The notes beneath the pieces were generated by a model. That model was not told the DNA's origin. It saw only the letters and a program-made list of their open reading frames with translations, and did no database searches. A program made the translations under genes and the position numbers. A stretch of 64,000 bases of DNA from Streptomyces sp. NBC_00539 (GTDB lineage Bacteria > Actinomycetota > Actinomycetes > Streptomycetales > Streptomycetaceae): positions 1 to 64,000 of the forward strand of contig NZ_CP107811.1 of NCBI RefSeq assembly GCF_036346105.1, given 5' to 3'. Shown here one piece after another: positions 50,520-59,826 of this stretch; position 1 is the first letter of the stretch; every line of letters starts with the position of its first letter.

Positions 50520-51290
50520 GTGACTGGTGTGATCACGGCGTCGGAGCCTTCCTGGATAGCCCCGTTCTCCGGGCTGAGCCCGCGTGCCTTCGGGAAGCTG
50601 GTGACGGTGTTGCGGCGCGAGGGTGCGGACGCGGTCCGCAAGGGCCGGCCCTGGAGCCTTCCGCTGGAGGACAGGGCCCTGCTGGTGGCCGCGTACTGGC
50701 GCACGAACCTGACCATGCGGCAGCTTGCGCCGCTGTTCGGGGTGTCGAAGTCGGCGGCCGACCGGATCATCGACCATCTCGGGCCGATGCTCGCGCTCCA
50801 GCCCCGCAAGCGGTTCGCGAAGGACGCTGTGCTCATCGTGGACGGCACTCTGGTCCCCGCCCGGGATCACGCCATCGCTGAGCGATCGAAGAACTATCGG
50901 TACTCCACCAACCACCAGGTCGTCATCGACGCCGACACTCGCCTGGTCGTCGTAGTTGGCCGACCGCTCGCCGGGAACCGCAACGACTGCAAGGCATGGG
51001 AGGAATCCGGCGCCAAGGCCGCCGTCGGCAACACCGTCACGATCGCCGACGGCGGCTACCCGGGCACCGGACTCGTCATCCCGCACCGCCGCAAGCGCGG
51101 CCAAACCGAACTCCCGGACTGGAAAGAGCAGCACAACAAGTCCCACAAGCAGGTCCGAGCCCGCGTCGAGCACGTCTTCGCCCGCATGAAGACGTGGAAG
51201 ATCCTCCGCGACTGCCGCCTCAAGGGCGAGGGTGTCCACCACGCCATGCTCGGCATTGCCCGGATGCACAACCTCGCCCTCGCTGGATAA
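50520..51290 (+). CDS. IS5 family transposase, complete
   Basis: A 256-residue DDE transposase from GTG 50520. An N-terminal helix-turn-helix (NLTMRQLAPLFGVSKSAADR) precedes the catalytic core: D in KDAVLIVDGTLVPARD, D in TVTIADGGYPGTGLVI, and E in HKQVRARVEHVFARMKTWKI. The end GIARMHNLALAG is normal. It belongs with the IS5-type single-frame transposases that recognise an N-terminal HTH_Tnp_4-like fold. It is not interrupted, so it may be active. Terminal repeats were not resolved. Confidence 0.9.
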   Translation: MTGVITASEPSWIAPFSGLSPRAFGKLVTVLRREGADAVRKGRPWSLPLEDRALLVAAYWRTNLTMRQLAPLFGVSKSAADRIIDHLGPMLALQPRKRFAKDAVLIVDGTLVPARDHAIAERSKNYRYSTNHQVVIDADTRLVVVVGRPLAGNRNDCKAWEESGAKAAVGNTVTIADGGYPGTGLVIPHRRKRGQTELPDWKEQHNKSHKQVRARVEHVFARMKTWKILRDCRLKGEGVHHAMLGIARMHNLALAG

Positions 51291-51299
51291 GCGAGCGGG

Positions 51300-51564
51300 C
51301 CGCACGGCGGCCCGCGGCTACGACTTCGACAAGTACCGGCGTCTGATCAGGGCACGCGGGATCACACCCAAGATCGCCCGACGCGGCACACCTCACGGCT
51401 CCGGCCTGGGCAAGACCCGCTGGGTCGTCGAGCGCACCTTCGCCTGGCTCCACCAGTTCAAACGACTCCGCACCCGCTACGAGATACGCGCAGACCTCCA
51501 CCTCGGCCTCCTCCAACTCGCCTGCAGCATCATCTCCTTACGCCGACTCCGAACCTCATTCTGA
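51300..51564 (+). pseudogene. IS5-type transposase 3' fragment (first)
   Basis: AARGYDFDKYRRLIRARGIT, then GSGLGKTRWVVERTFAWLHQ and FKRLRTRYEIRADLHLGLLQ. The WVVERTFAWL motif carries the catalytic Glu of another IS5 subgroup. Everything before the second Asp is missing. It begins within a few bases of the complete IS5 stop. Confidence 0.8.
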
Positions 51565-51603
51565 AACGATCAGTTAGGCAGACTAGGTAAAAACTAACAC
51601 GCA

Positions 51604-51890
51604 GCCGATTCCAAGCCCCAGCGCCTGCATGCTGACAAGGCATACGACATCCCTGAACTGCGGAAATGGCTCTGGGGCAAGCGCATCGGCGTCCGTATCG
51701 CACGTAAGGGCATCGAGTCCAGCGAGCGACTCGGGCGACGCAGGTGGGTCATCGAACGGACCATGTCCTGGCTCACCGGCTACCGCCGGCTCAACCACCG
51801 CTACGAACGAAAACCGGGCAACTACCTGGCCTTTCTTGGCCTCGCCGCAGCCCTCTGCTGCTACAAACGGCTCCTCAAACTGACCATGTA
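51604..51890 (+). pseudogene. IS5-type transposase 3' fragment (second)
   Basis: LHADKAYDIPELRKWLWGKR, RIARKGIESSERLGRRRWVI and ERTMSWLTGYRRLNHRYERK. It includes the second Asp and the Glu of the triad but not the first Asp. The stop is TAG at 51888. It is a third IS5-type sequence in tandem. Confidence 0.8.
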
Positions 51891-51939
51891 GGACACGGTC
51901 TAAGGCACCTAGAAGATAATGAGGAGGGCGCATGGCGCG

Positions 51940-52095
51940 GGCACCGGCTGGAGGCACTGTCGAACCGGCTCATGCTCGCTTGCGGCCAGGACTCACGCGG
52001 CGAGCTGCCCTACCGTCCGACCGCCTTCCTGGCTAAGCGTCTCAGCACGGAACTCCGGCACTTCCCCGGCGGACACAGCTCCCCCAGAAGACCTT
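51940..52095 (+). pseudogene. Alpha/beta-hydrolase 3' fragment
   Basis: ALSNRLMLACGQDSRGELPY, RPTAFLAKRLSTELRHFPGG and HSS resemble the last strand, catalytic Asp loop and His-bearing PGGH turn of alpha/beta hydrolases. No nucleophile region is present. Confidence 0.5.
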
Positions 52096-52464
52096 CCAAG
52101 CCTAACCCCGAATCAGACTCGGCCGGATTAGCGCGCCTCCGCCGGCCACGCCTTTTGACCCCTCCAGCGACTGGTCAGGGCTGGCGTTGCGACAGGCCAC
52201 GAGGAAGGCGGCCGCTTCGACGTCGGTGGCCGACGCTTGCGCGGTTCTTGAGCCCGGTGACAGGCCTTTAGCTGGCAGCTCCCCTGTGACAGCGGCCGCG
52301 AGGATCTCGGGACGTGGTGGTGCCGGTCCCGGTGCGGCCTTCGAAGTGGGCGAGGCCCAGGGCATCTCAATGCCTGAGTCAAGGCAAGGACTGCTCGCGC
52401 CTACTCGCCTAACAACGCCGGGCAGGCGCGAACGGTCACTCTGACCGCGCCGCTATGCGCCCGC
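52096..52464. other. No gene seen
   Basis: Shadow frames only, between the hydrolase remnant and the hypothetical gene at 52465. Confidence 0.3.
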
Positions 52465-52827
52465 CTACTGCCCCAGCTCCCCGGAGTCAGCGAAGATCGG
52501 AACAGCCGTGGCACCGGCAGAGACAGACAGGCTGAGGTTCGAAAGTTCATCGATATAGACAGCGGGATACGCGGAGATAACGTTGGTAGCGCGCGTCTGA
52601 ATCTCGGGGCCTCCTGCTTGCTCGCTCGGGAGAACCGCCAGTACATAGGCGGCAATCGGCTTCCCCGTCTCGTCTAGGACCGTCAGCCCAGAGGGGATAG
52701 CGGTCCCTTCCGTCACGGTCAGCACCGGCTCACCGTCGCGCTCCTCCACAGTGAGCGTGGCCTTGTCCGCCTCGCTCACCACCTGGGCGAGGATTGTCAG
52801 GGTCTGACGGACTTCACTCTCGGACAT
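52465..52827 (-). CDS. Hypothetical protein (120 aa)
   Basis: MSESEVRQTLTILAQVVSEA is a helix, followed by a beta-rich region (KATLTVEERDGEPVLTVTEG, GLTVLDETGKPIAAYVLAVL) and DELSNLSLSVSAGATAVPIF. ATG 52827 follows AAGGAG. There is no signal peptide or membrane segment. I do not recognise a family. Confidence 0.65.
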   Translation of the reverse strand: MSESEVRQTLTILAQVVSEADKATLTVEERDGEPVLTVTEGTAIPSGLTVLDETGKPIAAYVLAVLPSEQAGGPEIQTRATNVISAYPAVYIDELSNLSLSVSAGATAVPIFADSGELGQ

Positions 52828-52972
52828 TTCCGCTCCTTCTGTGGCGTGTTGATCACCAGTCGGTCGGACACTATCCGCGCCAACGAAGCGCAAGGGCCCC
52901 GCTTCCTGAAGCAGTCCGAAAAGCGCTGTACATCCAGCGCCCCGAGCCGTCTGGCCGGGCTCAATGCAGAAG

Positions 52973-54147
52973 TCAAGCGGCCGCAGGAGCTGGTGCTGCC
53001 GCCGTGAACAGGCGGTTGTCCCTCAACATGGCCCACAGCACATCGACCCGGCGGCGGGCCAGGGACAGCAGTGCCTGGGTGTGGAGGAGCCCCTCGCCGC
53101 GCTTCTTCCGGTAGTAGTCCTGCGACGGTCCCGGCATCGTCATGGCGACCTGAGCCGACATGTAGAACAACCAGCGCAGGCGCCTGTTGTAGTGCTTGGG
53201 CCTGTGCATGTTGCCGGTTTTGCGGCCTGAGTCCGGCGCCGCGAGGTGACCGGCATCCTTGTGCGCGGACATGTCTCCGGCGACCGCAAGGAACTCGGCG
53301 CCAAGGATCGGACCCATGCCGGGCATGGACTCGATGATCTCGGTCCGCTCGTCGGTGCGGAACTGGGCGGTGATCTCCTTGTCGATCTGCTTGAGCCGTT
53401 CGTCCAGGTCCAGGATCTGCTGGGCGAGATCGCGCGTGAGTCGGGCGGCCTGGTCTTCGCCCGGCAGTGCGGTGTGCTGCGAGCTGGCCGCCGCGATGGC
53501 CCTCTCGGCGAAGTCGTGGGCATTGCGTACCTTTCGGCGGGCAAGCCAGTCCGTCAGGCGCTTGGCTCCAATTCGACGGATCGCCGCGGGCGTCTGGTAG
53601 CCGGTCAGCAGCACCAGGGGAGCTCTGGAGCGGTACTCGAAGGCCCGCTCCAGGGCTGGGCAGATGCCGACCAGGAGGTCACGCAGCGGTTGAGCATCCG
53701 TACTCGGTCGGCCATCAGGTCTCGGCGGTAGCCCGTCAGGAGCTGGAGCCCGGTTGTCAGCTCGACGGACGCCTCGACCGGACGGAAATCGCGTCGCATC
53801 CGGGCGACGTCCGCGATGATCCGGGCGTCCTTGGCGTCGGTCTTGCCCTCGCCCCTGTAGGCGCCTGACATGCGGTTCACGGTCCTGCCGGGGATGTAGA
53901 CCACCGGCTGGCCGTGGGCGAGGAGTAACGCCAGCAGCAGGGCGGACGTGCGGCTGGAGATGTCGACAGCCCAGCGGACCTCGTCGGCCAGCTCCAGCGC
54001 GGCCCTGATCAGCGCCAGGACGTCGTCTTCATCGTTCAGGACCTTGCGGGACATGAGCGAGGTGCCCTCGCCGTCGACGGCCACCGCCCAGTGGTGGCCC
54101 TTGCCGGCATCGATGCCGACCCAGATCCGCTGATGTTCAGTGCTCAA
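52973..54147 (-). pseudogene. IS110 family transposase, frameshifted
   Basis: The N-terminal RuvC-like part (IWVGIDAGKGHHWAVAVDGE, RWAVDISSRTSALLLALLLA, GKTDAKDARIIADVARMRRD) runs to MLNR near 53680. One missing base there shifts the frame, and the rest (LLTGYQTPAAIRRIGAKRLT, IIESMPGMGPILGAEFLAVA) follows in the next frame. A short deletion also removes about ten residues between DAGHLA and SGRKTGNMHRPKHYN. The start is TTG 54147. Confidence 0.9.
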
Positions 54148-54235
54148 CGCCTGTCCTCCCCTTGGTGACCTGCACTTTGTGGTCCGAGAACACTCCGCCG
54201 TCGAAGCCTTAATCAGCGATGTCCGCATCTCTCAA

Positions 54236-54574
54236 TCAGCAGTCAGAGCGTCCAAGGGAGCCGGGCGGCCATGCCCCGAGAGCCATCGAGCGGCACTTTT
54301 TCATCAGCCACACCCGGCTCCCCCGGACCACAACCAACCTGATCGTCCCTTGAGACCACACCGGTGGTTTTAAGGCCTGTTTCATCTCACGGTCGTCGTG
54401 CTCGATCCTCCACCGGAGATTGGCGAGCCCCACCAGCGTGGTCAGGGCAGTGTCCGGTTCCTGGGCGGGCCGATCGGCCAGCAGCCAGCATGCGGGCGGT
54501 TCCGGGCCGTCGACGGCCTTGCGGACCTCCCGGCCGGCGGGACGGACCCGCAAGGCGGCGAACCTCTCGTACAT
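54236..54574 (-). pseudogene. IS701-type transposase fragment
   Basis: FAALRVRPAGREVRKAVDGP, CWLLADRPAQEPDTALTTLV and GLANLRWRIEHDDREMKQAL match the C-terminal catalytic segment of IS701-like transposases, where RWRIEHDYRELK bears the Glu. The upstream half is absent. Confidence 0.7.
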
Positions 54575-54971
54575 CCGCTTGAAACCACTGCGGCCGGAGC
54601 CCGGACGGGAGACCTCACGCCACTACACCCCCTTGGCCGCATCCCGCCCGGCTTCGATGCCGGTCCCCGGAACGGCCGGTTCCGCTGCCCACGCTTCAAC
54701 GCGTTCGTCCGCGTCCTGGCGCCGACCTACGAGATCGAAACCGGCCGGCAGCGGGTATGGCCGGTGCAGCGGCACGGCAGGTTGACCAACGTGCCGTCCG
54801 GCAAGGGCTTGTGCCATGAGCCATTCGGGCTTCGCGCCGGAACACTCTCGGTCGGTTTCAGGCCATCGACGTTTCCCTTTCTTTAGCACGGTTAGATGCA
54901 TTGGGTGCCGACATTGCCTGCGGCCTGGCTGAGTGCGCGGGCAATCTGCCAGAAGCGCGAACGGAGCGTCG
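54575..54971. other. No supported gene; promoter region of the metabolic operon
   Basis: A plus-strand frame from about 54590 to 54886 contains FNAFVRVLAPTYEIETGRQR, which looks protein-like but matches nothing I know and may be the opposite side of a transposase remnant. The promoter of the TPP-enzyme gene should lie at its right end. Confidence 0.35.
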
Positions 54972-56816
54972 ATGACCAGCATGAAGGTGTCCGATTACGT
55001 CCTCCAGCGGCTGCGCGAATGGGAGGTGGATCATGTGTTCGCCTACGCGGGCGACGGAATCAACGGCTTGCTCGCCGCTTGGGGCCGTGCCGGCAACAGA
55101 CCGAAGTTCGTGCAAGCCCGACACGAGGAGATGGCCGCCTTCGAGGCCGTCGGATACGCGAAGTTCTCGGGCAAGGTCGGTGTGTGCGCGGCCACCTCCG
55201 GGCCGGGAGCGATCCACCTGCTCAACGGTTTGTATGACGCCAAGCTGGATCATGTTCCGGTCGTGGCGCTGGTCGGCCAGACCAACCGCAGCGCGATGGG
55301 CGGCTCCTACCAGCAGGAAGTGGATCTGCAGAATCTGTACAAGGACGTCGCCTCGGATTTCTGCGAGACGGCGATGGTCCCCGAACAGCTGCCCAACCTC
55401 ATCGACCGGGCGATGCGCACGGCTTACGCCAAGCGCACCGTGACCGCGATCATCATTCCGGCCGACGTGCAGGAGCTGGACTACAGTCCGCCGACGCATG
55501 CGTTCAAGATGGTGCCGTCGAGCATGGGCATGAGCCACTACGCCCCGGTTCCCGTGGACGCGGACATCGAGCGGGCGGCGGAAGTCCTCAACGCTGGTGA
55601 GAGGGTCGCCGTACTCGTCGGGCAGGGAGCCCGCGGCGCACGTGCCGAAGTGGAGCGGCTGGCGGACGTCCTCGGAGCGGGCGTGGCAAAGGCGCTCTTG
55701 GGCAAGGACGTGTTGCCCGATGACCTGCCCTACGTGACCGGCTCCATCGGCCTGCTGGGCACTCGCCCGTCGTACGAGCTGATGCAGGACTGCGACACCC
55801 TGCTGATGATCGGCTCCAGCTTCCCGTACACGCAGTTCATGCCGGGTCTCGACCAGGCACGGGCGGTGCAGATCGACATCGATCCCCACATGATCGGCCT
55901 ACGTTATCCCTTCGAGGTCAATCTCGTCGGCGACGCCCGGGAGACCCTCCAGCGGCTACTGCCGCGTCTGCACCGCAAGACCAGCCGGGCCTGGCGGGAG
56001 ACGGTCGAGAAGAACGTCGCCCGCTGGTGGGAGGTCATGCAGCGCCGGGCGTCCGTGGACGCCGACCCGATCAACCCCGAGTACGTGGTCCACGCGCTGG
56101 ACGGCAAGCTCCCCGAGAATGCCATTCTGTCCTCCGACTCCGGTTCGGCCGCCAACTGGTACGCCCGCCACCTGCGGCTGCGCGGCAGCATGCGGGGTTC
56201 CCTGTCGGGCACGCTGGCGACGATGGGGCCCGGCGTGCCGTACGCGATCGGTGCGAAGTTCGCCCACCCTGACCGTCCGGCGATCGCCCTCGTCGGCGAC
56301 GGCGCGATGCAGATGAACGGCATGATGGAGCTGGTAACCGCGGCGAAGTACTGGCGCGAATGGTCCGATCCCCGCCTGATCGTCGCGGTGCTCAACAACG
56401 GCGACCTCAACCAGGTCACCTGGGAGATGCGCGCGATGGCCGGCGCCCCACAGTTCGAGGAGTCGCAGCACATTCCCGACCTGCCCTACGCCGACATCGC
56501 CCAGCGCATCGGGCTCGACGGCGTGCGGGTCGAGAAGCCCAAGCACGTTGAGGCGGCCTGGGACCGGGCCCTCGCGGCCGATCGCCCCTTCGTGATCGAT
56601 TTCCGTACCGACCCGGCCGTGCCGCCGATCCCGCCGCACGCGTCGCTGGACCAGATCGAGGCGGCCGCCCTGTCCGTCCTACGGGGTGACAGCGACCGGG
56701 GCTCCATGATTAAACAGGGCTTCAAAGCCAAGGTGCAGGAATTCCTTCCCGGTACCCGCCACCGTGAGGACCGTCCTGGCGCCGGACGGGACGACAGCAC
56801 GGAAGGGCACAAGTGA
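54972..56816 (+). CDS. Thiamine-pyrophosphate-dependent oxidase (pyruvate oxidase-like)
   Basis: A 614-residue TPP enzyme. Residues 1-170 form the pyrimidine domain with the catalytic Glu in VQARHEEMAAFEAVGYAKFS and GVCAATSGPGAIHLLNGLYD. The central domain (180-340) has the FAD/structural Rossmann fold (RVAVLVGQGARGARAEVERL). The PP domain (370-560) has the TPP motif ALVGDGAMQMNGMMELVTAA, ending AVLNNGDLNQVTWEM. ATG 54972 is preceded by GGAG. The order resembles pyruvate oxidase (PoxB) and related decarboxylases rather than acetolactate synthase; the reaction would be oxidative or non-oxidative decarboxylation of a 2-oxo acid. The stop overlaps the next start (GTGA). Confidence 0.88.
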   Translation: MTSMKVSDYVLQRLREWEVDHVFAYAGDGINGLLAAWGRAGNRPKFVQARHEEMAAFEAVGYAKFSGKVGVCAATSGPGAIHLLNGLYDAKLDHVPVVALVGQTNRSAMGGSYQQEVDLQNLYKDVASDFCETAMVPEQLPNLIDRAMRTAYAKRTVTAIIIPADVQELDYSPPTHAFKMVPSSMGMSHYAPVPVDADIERAAEVLNAGERVAVLVGQGARGARAEVERLADVLGAGVAKALLGKDVLPDDLPYVTGSIGLLGTRPSYELMQDCDTLLMIGSSFPYTQFMPGLDQARAVQIDIDPHMIGLRYPFEVNLVGDARETLQRLLPRLHRKTSRAWRETVEKNVARWWEVMQRRASVDADPINPEYVVHALDGKLPENAILSSDSGSAANWYARHLRLRGSMRGSLSGTLATMGPGVPYAIGAKFAHPDRPAIALVGDGAMQMNGMMELVTAAKYWREWSDPRLIVAVLNNGDLNQVTWEMRAMAGAPQFEESQHIPDLPYADIAQRIGLDGVRVEKPKHVEAAWDRALAADRPFVIDFRTDPAVPPIPPHASLDQIEAAALSVLRGDSDRGSMIKQGFKAKVQEFLPGTRHREDRPGAGRDDSTEGHK

Positions 56817-57937
56817 CGGGAGCGGTCCAGGCACCCGACGGCCCCACCGTGGAACACCTGGCGGCCTCGGCCTACCGGATCCCCACGGACCTCCCCGGCG
56901 GCGACGCCACCTTGACGTGGGACTCCACCACGCTCGTCCTCGTCGAGGCCGTGGCGGCCGGGCAGCGCGGCATCGGCTGGACCTACGGGTCGCCTGCCAC
57001 CGTCGCGGTCGTCGAGGACGAGCTGGCGAAGATCGTCGTGGGACGGGACCCCTTTGACGTCCCGGCGGTCAACGACGCGTTGAGCCGGGCGGTGCGCAAC
57101 ATCGGCCGGCCCGGCGTCGTGGCCGGCGCGATTTCAGCCGTCGACCTCGCGCTGTGGGACCTCAAGGCGAGACTGCTGGACCTGCCTCTGGTACGGCTGC
57201 TGGGCGCGGCCCGTAACGAGGTGGCGGTATACGGCAGCGGCGGTCTCACGACCTACGACGAGGCTCGACTCGAGCAGCAGCTGCGCGGCTGGGCCGAGCA
57301 GGGCATCAGCCGCATGAAAATCAAGATCGGCGAGTCCTGGGGACGCGAGGAGCGCCGTGACCTGCGTCGCGCACGCCTCGCGCGACGCACCGTCGGCGAT
57401 CATGCGGAGCTATACACGGACGCCAACGGCGGCTACACCCGCAAGCAGGCCATCCGGGTGGCCGCTGCCATGGCGGATCTGGGCGTGACCTGGCTGGAGG
57501 AACCCGTCTCTTCCGACGATCTCACGGGACTGCGCCTGGTCCGCGATCGTGTCGCCGCCGACGTGGCCGCCGGCGAATACGGCTATGACCTCACCTACTT
57601 CGCCCGCATGGCGGCGTCCGGTGCGGTCGACTGCCTCCAAGCCGACGTCACCCGGTGCGGGGGCATCACCGTGTGGCTGCGCGCCGCGGCCGTGGCCGAG
57701 GCGCACGGCCTGCACATCTCTGGGCACTGCGCCCCCCACATGCACGCCCATGTCGCAGCCGCGGTACCCAATGTCCGCCACCTGGAGTGGTTTCACGACC
57801 ACGTCCGTATCGAGAACATGTTCTTCCGCGGTGTGCTTGATCCCCATGGCGGTACGGTCACGCCCGGTTCCTCCGGGGCACCGGGGCACGGCCTGGAACT
57901 GGACAGGGCTGTGGCCCAGCCCTTCCGGACAGGGTGA
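56813..57937 (+). CDS. Enolase superfamily, mandelate racemase/muconate lactonising-type enzyme
   Basis: A 374-residue enzyme beginning at GTG 56813, four bases inside the upstream gene. The N-terminal capping domain ends near AAISAVDLALWDLKARLLDL. The barrel has RMKIKIGESW (the KxK catalytic pair), AELYTDANGGYTRKQAI (first metal Asp), VTWLEEPVSSDDLTGL (Glu) and AAGEYGYDL (Glu). A His near the end, HISGHCAPHMHAHVAA, may be a catalytic base. All metal ligands are present. The family abstracts a proton alpha to a carboxylate; the substrate could be an acid sugar or an amino-acid derivative. Confidence 0.88.
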   Translation: MTGAVQAPDGPTVEHLAASAYRIPTDLPGGDATLTWDSTTLVLVEAVAAGQRGIGWTYGSPATVAVVEDELAKIVVGRDPFDVPAVNDALSRAVRNIGRPGVVAGAISAVDLALWDLKARLLDLPLVRLLGAARNEVAVYGSGGLTTYDEARLEQQLRGWAEQGISRMKIKIGESWGREERRDLRRARLARRTVGDHAELYTDANGGYTRKQAIRVAAAMADLGVTWLEEPVSSDDLTGLRLVRDRVAADVAAGEYGYDLTYFARMAASGAVDCLQADVTRCGGITVWLRAAAVAEAHGLHISGHCAPHMHAHVAAAVPNVRHLEWFHDHVRIENMFFRGVLDPHGGTVTPGSSGAPGHGLELDRAVAQPFRTG

Positions 57938-57943
57938 ACGATC

Positions 57944-59713
57944 ATGGCTCGACTGCCCGCGTCAAAGCCCGATGAAGGGCCCTGGGTGCTGCGTGACTAC
58001 GCGCTGATCGCCGACGGCGAGCGCGGTGCGCTCATCGGTCCCCGGGGACAGATGGCGTGGCTGTGCGCCCCCACGTGGCACAGCGGCTCCGTTTTCTCAG
58101 GGCTGTTGGGCGGCCCCGGTGAGTTTCGTGTCTGCCCGTCCGACGCGTGGAACGTCTGGGGTGGGTACTACGAGGACGGGACCCTCATCCGCGTCAGCCG
58201 GTGGGTTACGGCCGACTGCGTCATCTCGTGCCGAGAAGCGCTGGCGGTGCCCGCCGAAGCGGACCGTGTGGTCGTGCTGCGACAGCTCCGCGCGGTGCGT
58301 GGGGACGCCCGCGTACGGGTCAGCCTCGACGTGCGGGGTGACTTCGGCAGACACCGTATGACCGAGGTCCACCACGGCGCCGGTGCGTGGCGGGCACGCA
58401 CCGGTCAGCTGTACGTGCGCTTCACGGGGGCCGATGACGCCCGCCCCGGTCCGGGCGAAGGGCTGCACACGGAGCTGTGCTTGCGGGAGGGCGACGTCCA
58501 CGACCTCGTGCTGGAGATCAGCGCGCGGCCGGGCGAGGCTTCCCTTGCTCCGCGGTCCCTGTGGGAGGCGACGGAGCGGTGGTGGAAGGATGCCGTCCCC
58601 GACTGCGCCCATACGGCGGCACCTCGCGACACCCGCATGGCCTATGCCGTCCTGCAGGGAATGACCAGCGCAACCGGTGGCATGGCAGCGGCCGCCACCA
58701 CCTCACTGCCCGAACGCGCCGACACAGGCCGCGACTACGACTATCGCTACGCCTGGATCCGCGACCAGTGTTACGCCGGAATCGCCGTAGCCGCCCACGG
58801 ACCGCACCCCCTCCTCGACCGCGCAGTGCGCTTCGTTTCCGAGCGGATCCTCCAAGACGGAGCGAACCTCAGCCCCGCATATACCGTCAATGGTGATCCG
58901 CTCCCCGGGGAGCGCCCGCTACCGCTCGTCGGCTACCCGGGCGGCAGCGACCGCACGGGCAACCGCGCCGGCCGGCAGTTCCAACTGGACGTGTTCGGGG
59001 AAGCACTCCAGCTCTTCGCCGCAGCCGCAGATCACGGGCGCCTCGACACGAAGGCTGCCGAGGCCGCACGCATCGCCGCCGAGGCGGTGGCCGAACGCTG
59101 GACGGAACCCGATGCCGGAATATGGGAACTGGAACAGCGTTGGTGGGCCCACTCACGGCTGTGCTGTGTAGTGGGCTTGCGCGACTTCGCCCGTGTGTTC
59201 GGAACATCCGTTTCATCCGAGTGGTCCCGACTGGCGGACCGCATCCTCGACGCCACACGGGCTCGCTGTCTGCACCCCGACGGGTACTGGCAGCGCGCGG
59301 CCGACCATTCCGGTCTGGAAGCCGCTCTGCTGCTGCCACTGGCCCGGGGGGCCGTGGATCCGCGCGATCCGAGCTTCGCGCGCACCCGCTCCATGGTGAT
59401 GCGACACCTGGCGGAAGACGGATACGTCTACCGGTTCCAGCAGGATGAGGGAAAGCCCCTCGGTGAGGCGGAAGGGGCGTTCTTGCTGTGTGGCTTCACC
59501 ATGGCGCTGGCTGCTCACGCCGAGGGCCGGGACATCGAAGCGACGCGGTGGTTCGAACGTACGCGCTCTTCGTGCGGTCCCTCCGGACTCTTCGCCGAGG
59601 AGTACGACATCGCTCAACGCCAGCTACGGGGCAATCTGCCGCAGAGCTTCGTGCACGCACTCCTGTTGGAGTGCTCAGCACGCTTGGGACCATCCGACGA
59701 CAACCACGGCTGA
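57944..59713 (+). CDS. Glycoside hydrolase family 15-like protein
   Basis: A 589-residue cytoplasmic protein with the GH15 layout: an N-terminal beta-sandwich (RDYALIADGERGALIGPRGQ) and an (alpha/alpha)6 barrel. The substrate-binding block is TGRDYDYRYAWIRDQCYAGI near residue 262. General acid Glu is in WELEQRWWAHSR (near 393) and base Glu in FAEEYDIAQRQLRGNLPQSF (near 548). Family members include glucoamylases, glucodextranases and trehalases; Streptomyces and mycobacterial homologues without a signal peptide are often trehalases. It follows the enolase-superfamily gene by six bases, so it is the third gene of the operon. Confidence 0.9.
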   Translation: MARLPASKPDEGPWVLRDYALIADGERGALIGPRGQMAWLCAPTWHSGSVFSGLLGGPGEFRVCPSDAWNVWGGYYEDGTLIRVSRWVTADCVISCREALAVPAEADRVVVLRQLRAVRGDARVRVSLDVRGDFGRHRMTEVHHGAGAWRARTGQLYVRFTGADDARPGPGEGLHTELCLREGDVHDLVLEISARPGEASLAPRSLWEATERWWKDAVPDCAHTAAPRDTRMAYAVLQGMTSATGGMAAAATTSLPERADTGRDYDYRYAWIRDQCYAGIAVAAHGPHPLLDRAVRFVSERILQDGANLSPAYTVNGDPLPGERPLPLVGYPGGSDRTGNRAGRQFQLDVFGEALQLFAAAADHGRLDTKAAEAARIAAEAVAERWTEPDAGIWELEQRWWAHSRLCCVVGLRDFARVFGTSVSSEWSRLADRILDATRARCLHPDGYWQRAADHSGLEAALLLPLARGAVDPRDPSFARTRSMVMRHLAEDGYVYRFQQDEGKPLGEAEGAFLLCGFTMALAAHAEGRDIEATRWFERTRSSCGPSGLFAEEYDIAQRQLRGNLPQSFVHALLLECSARLGPSDDNHG

Positions 59714-59826
59714 TCCGAAGCCCCCGAAGCCGAGTCCTGGCCCTACGCGCCGGCCCGTGGGGCCGGCCACCATCCCCGGTTACGGCCCCCGCACCGCGGA
59801 AGCGCCCCCAGTCCGTCGTGGCGGCC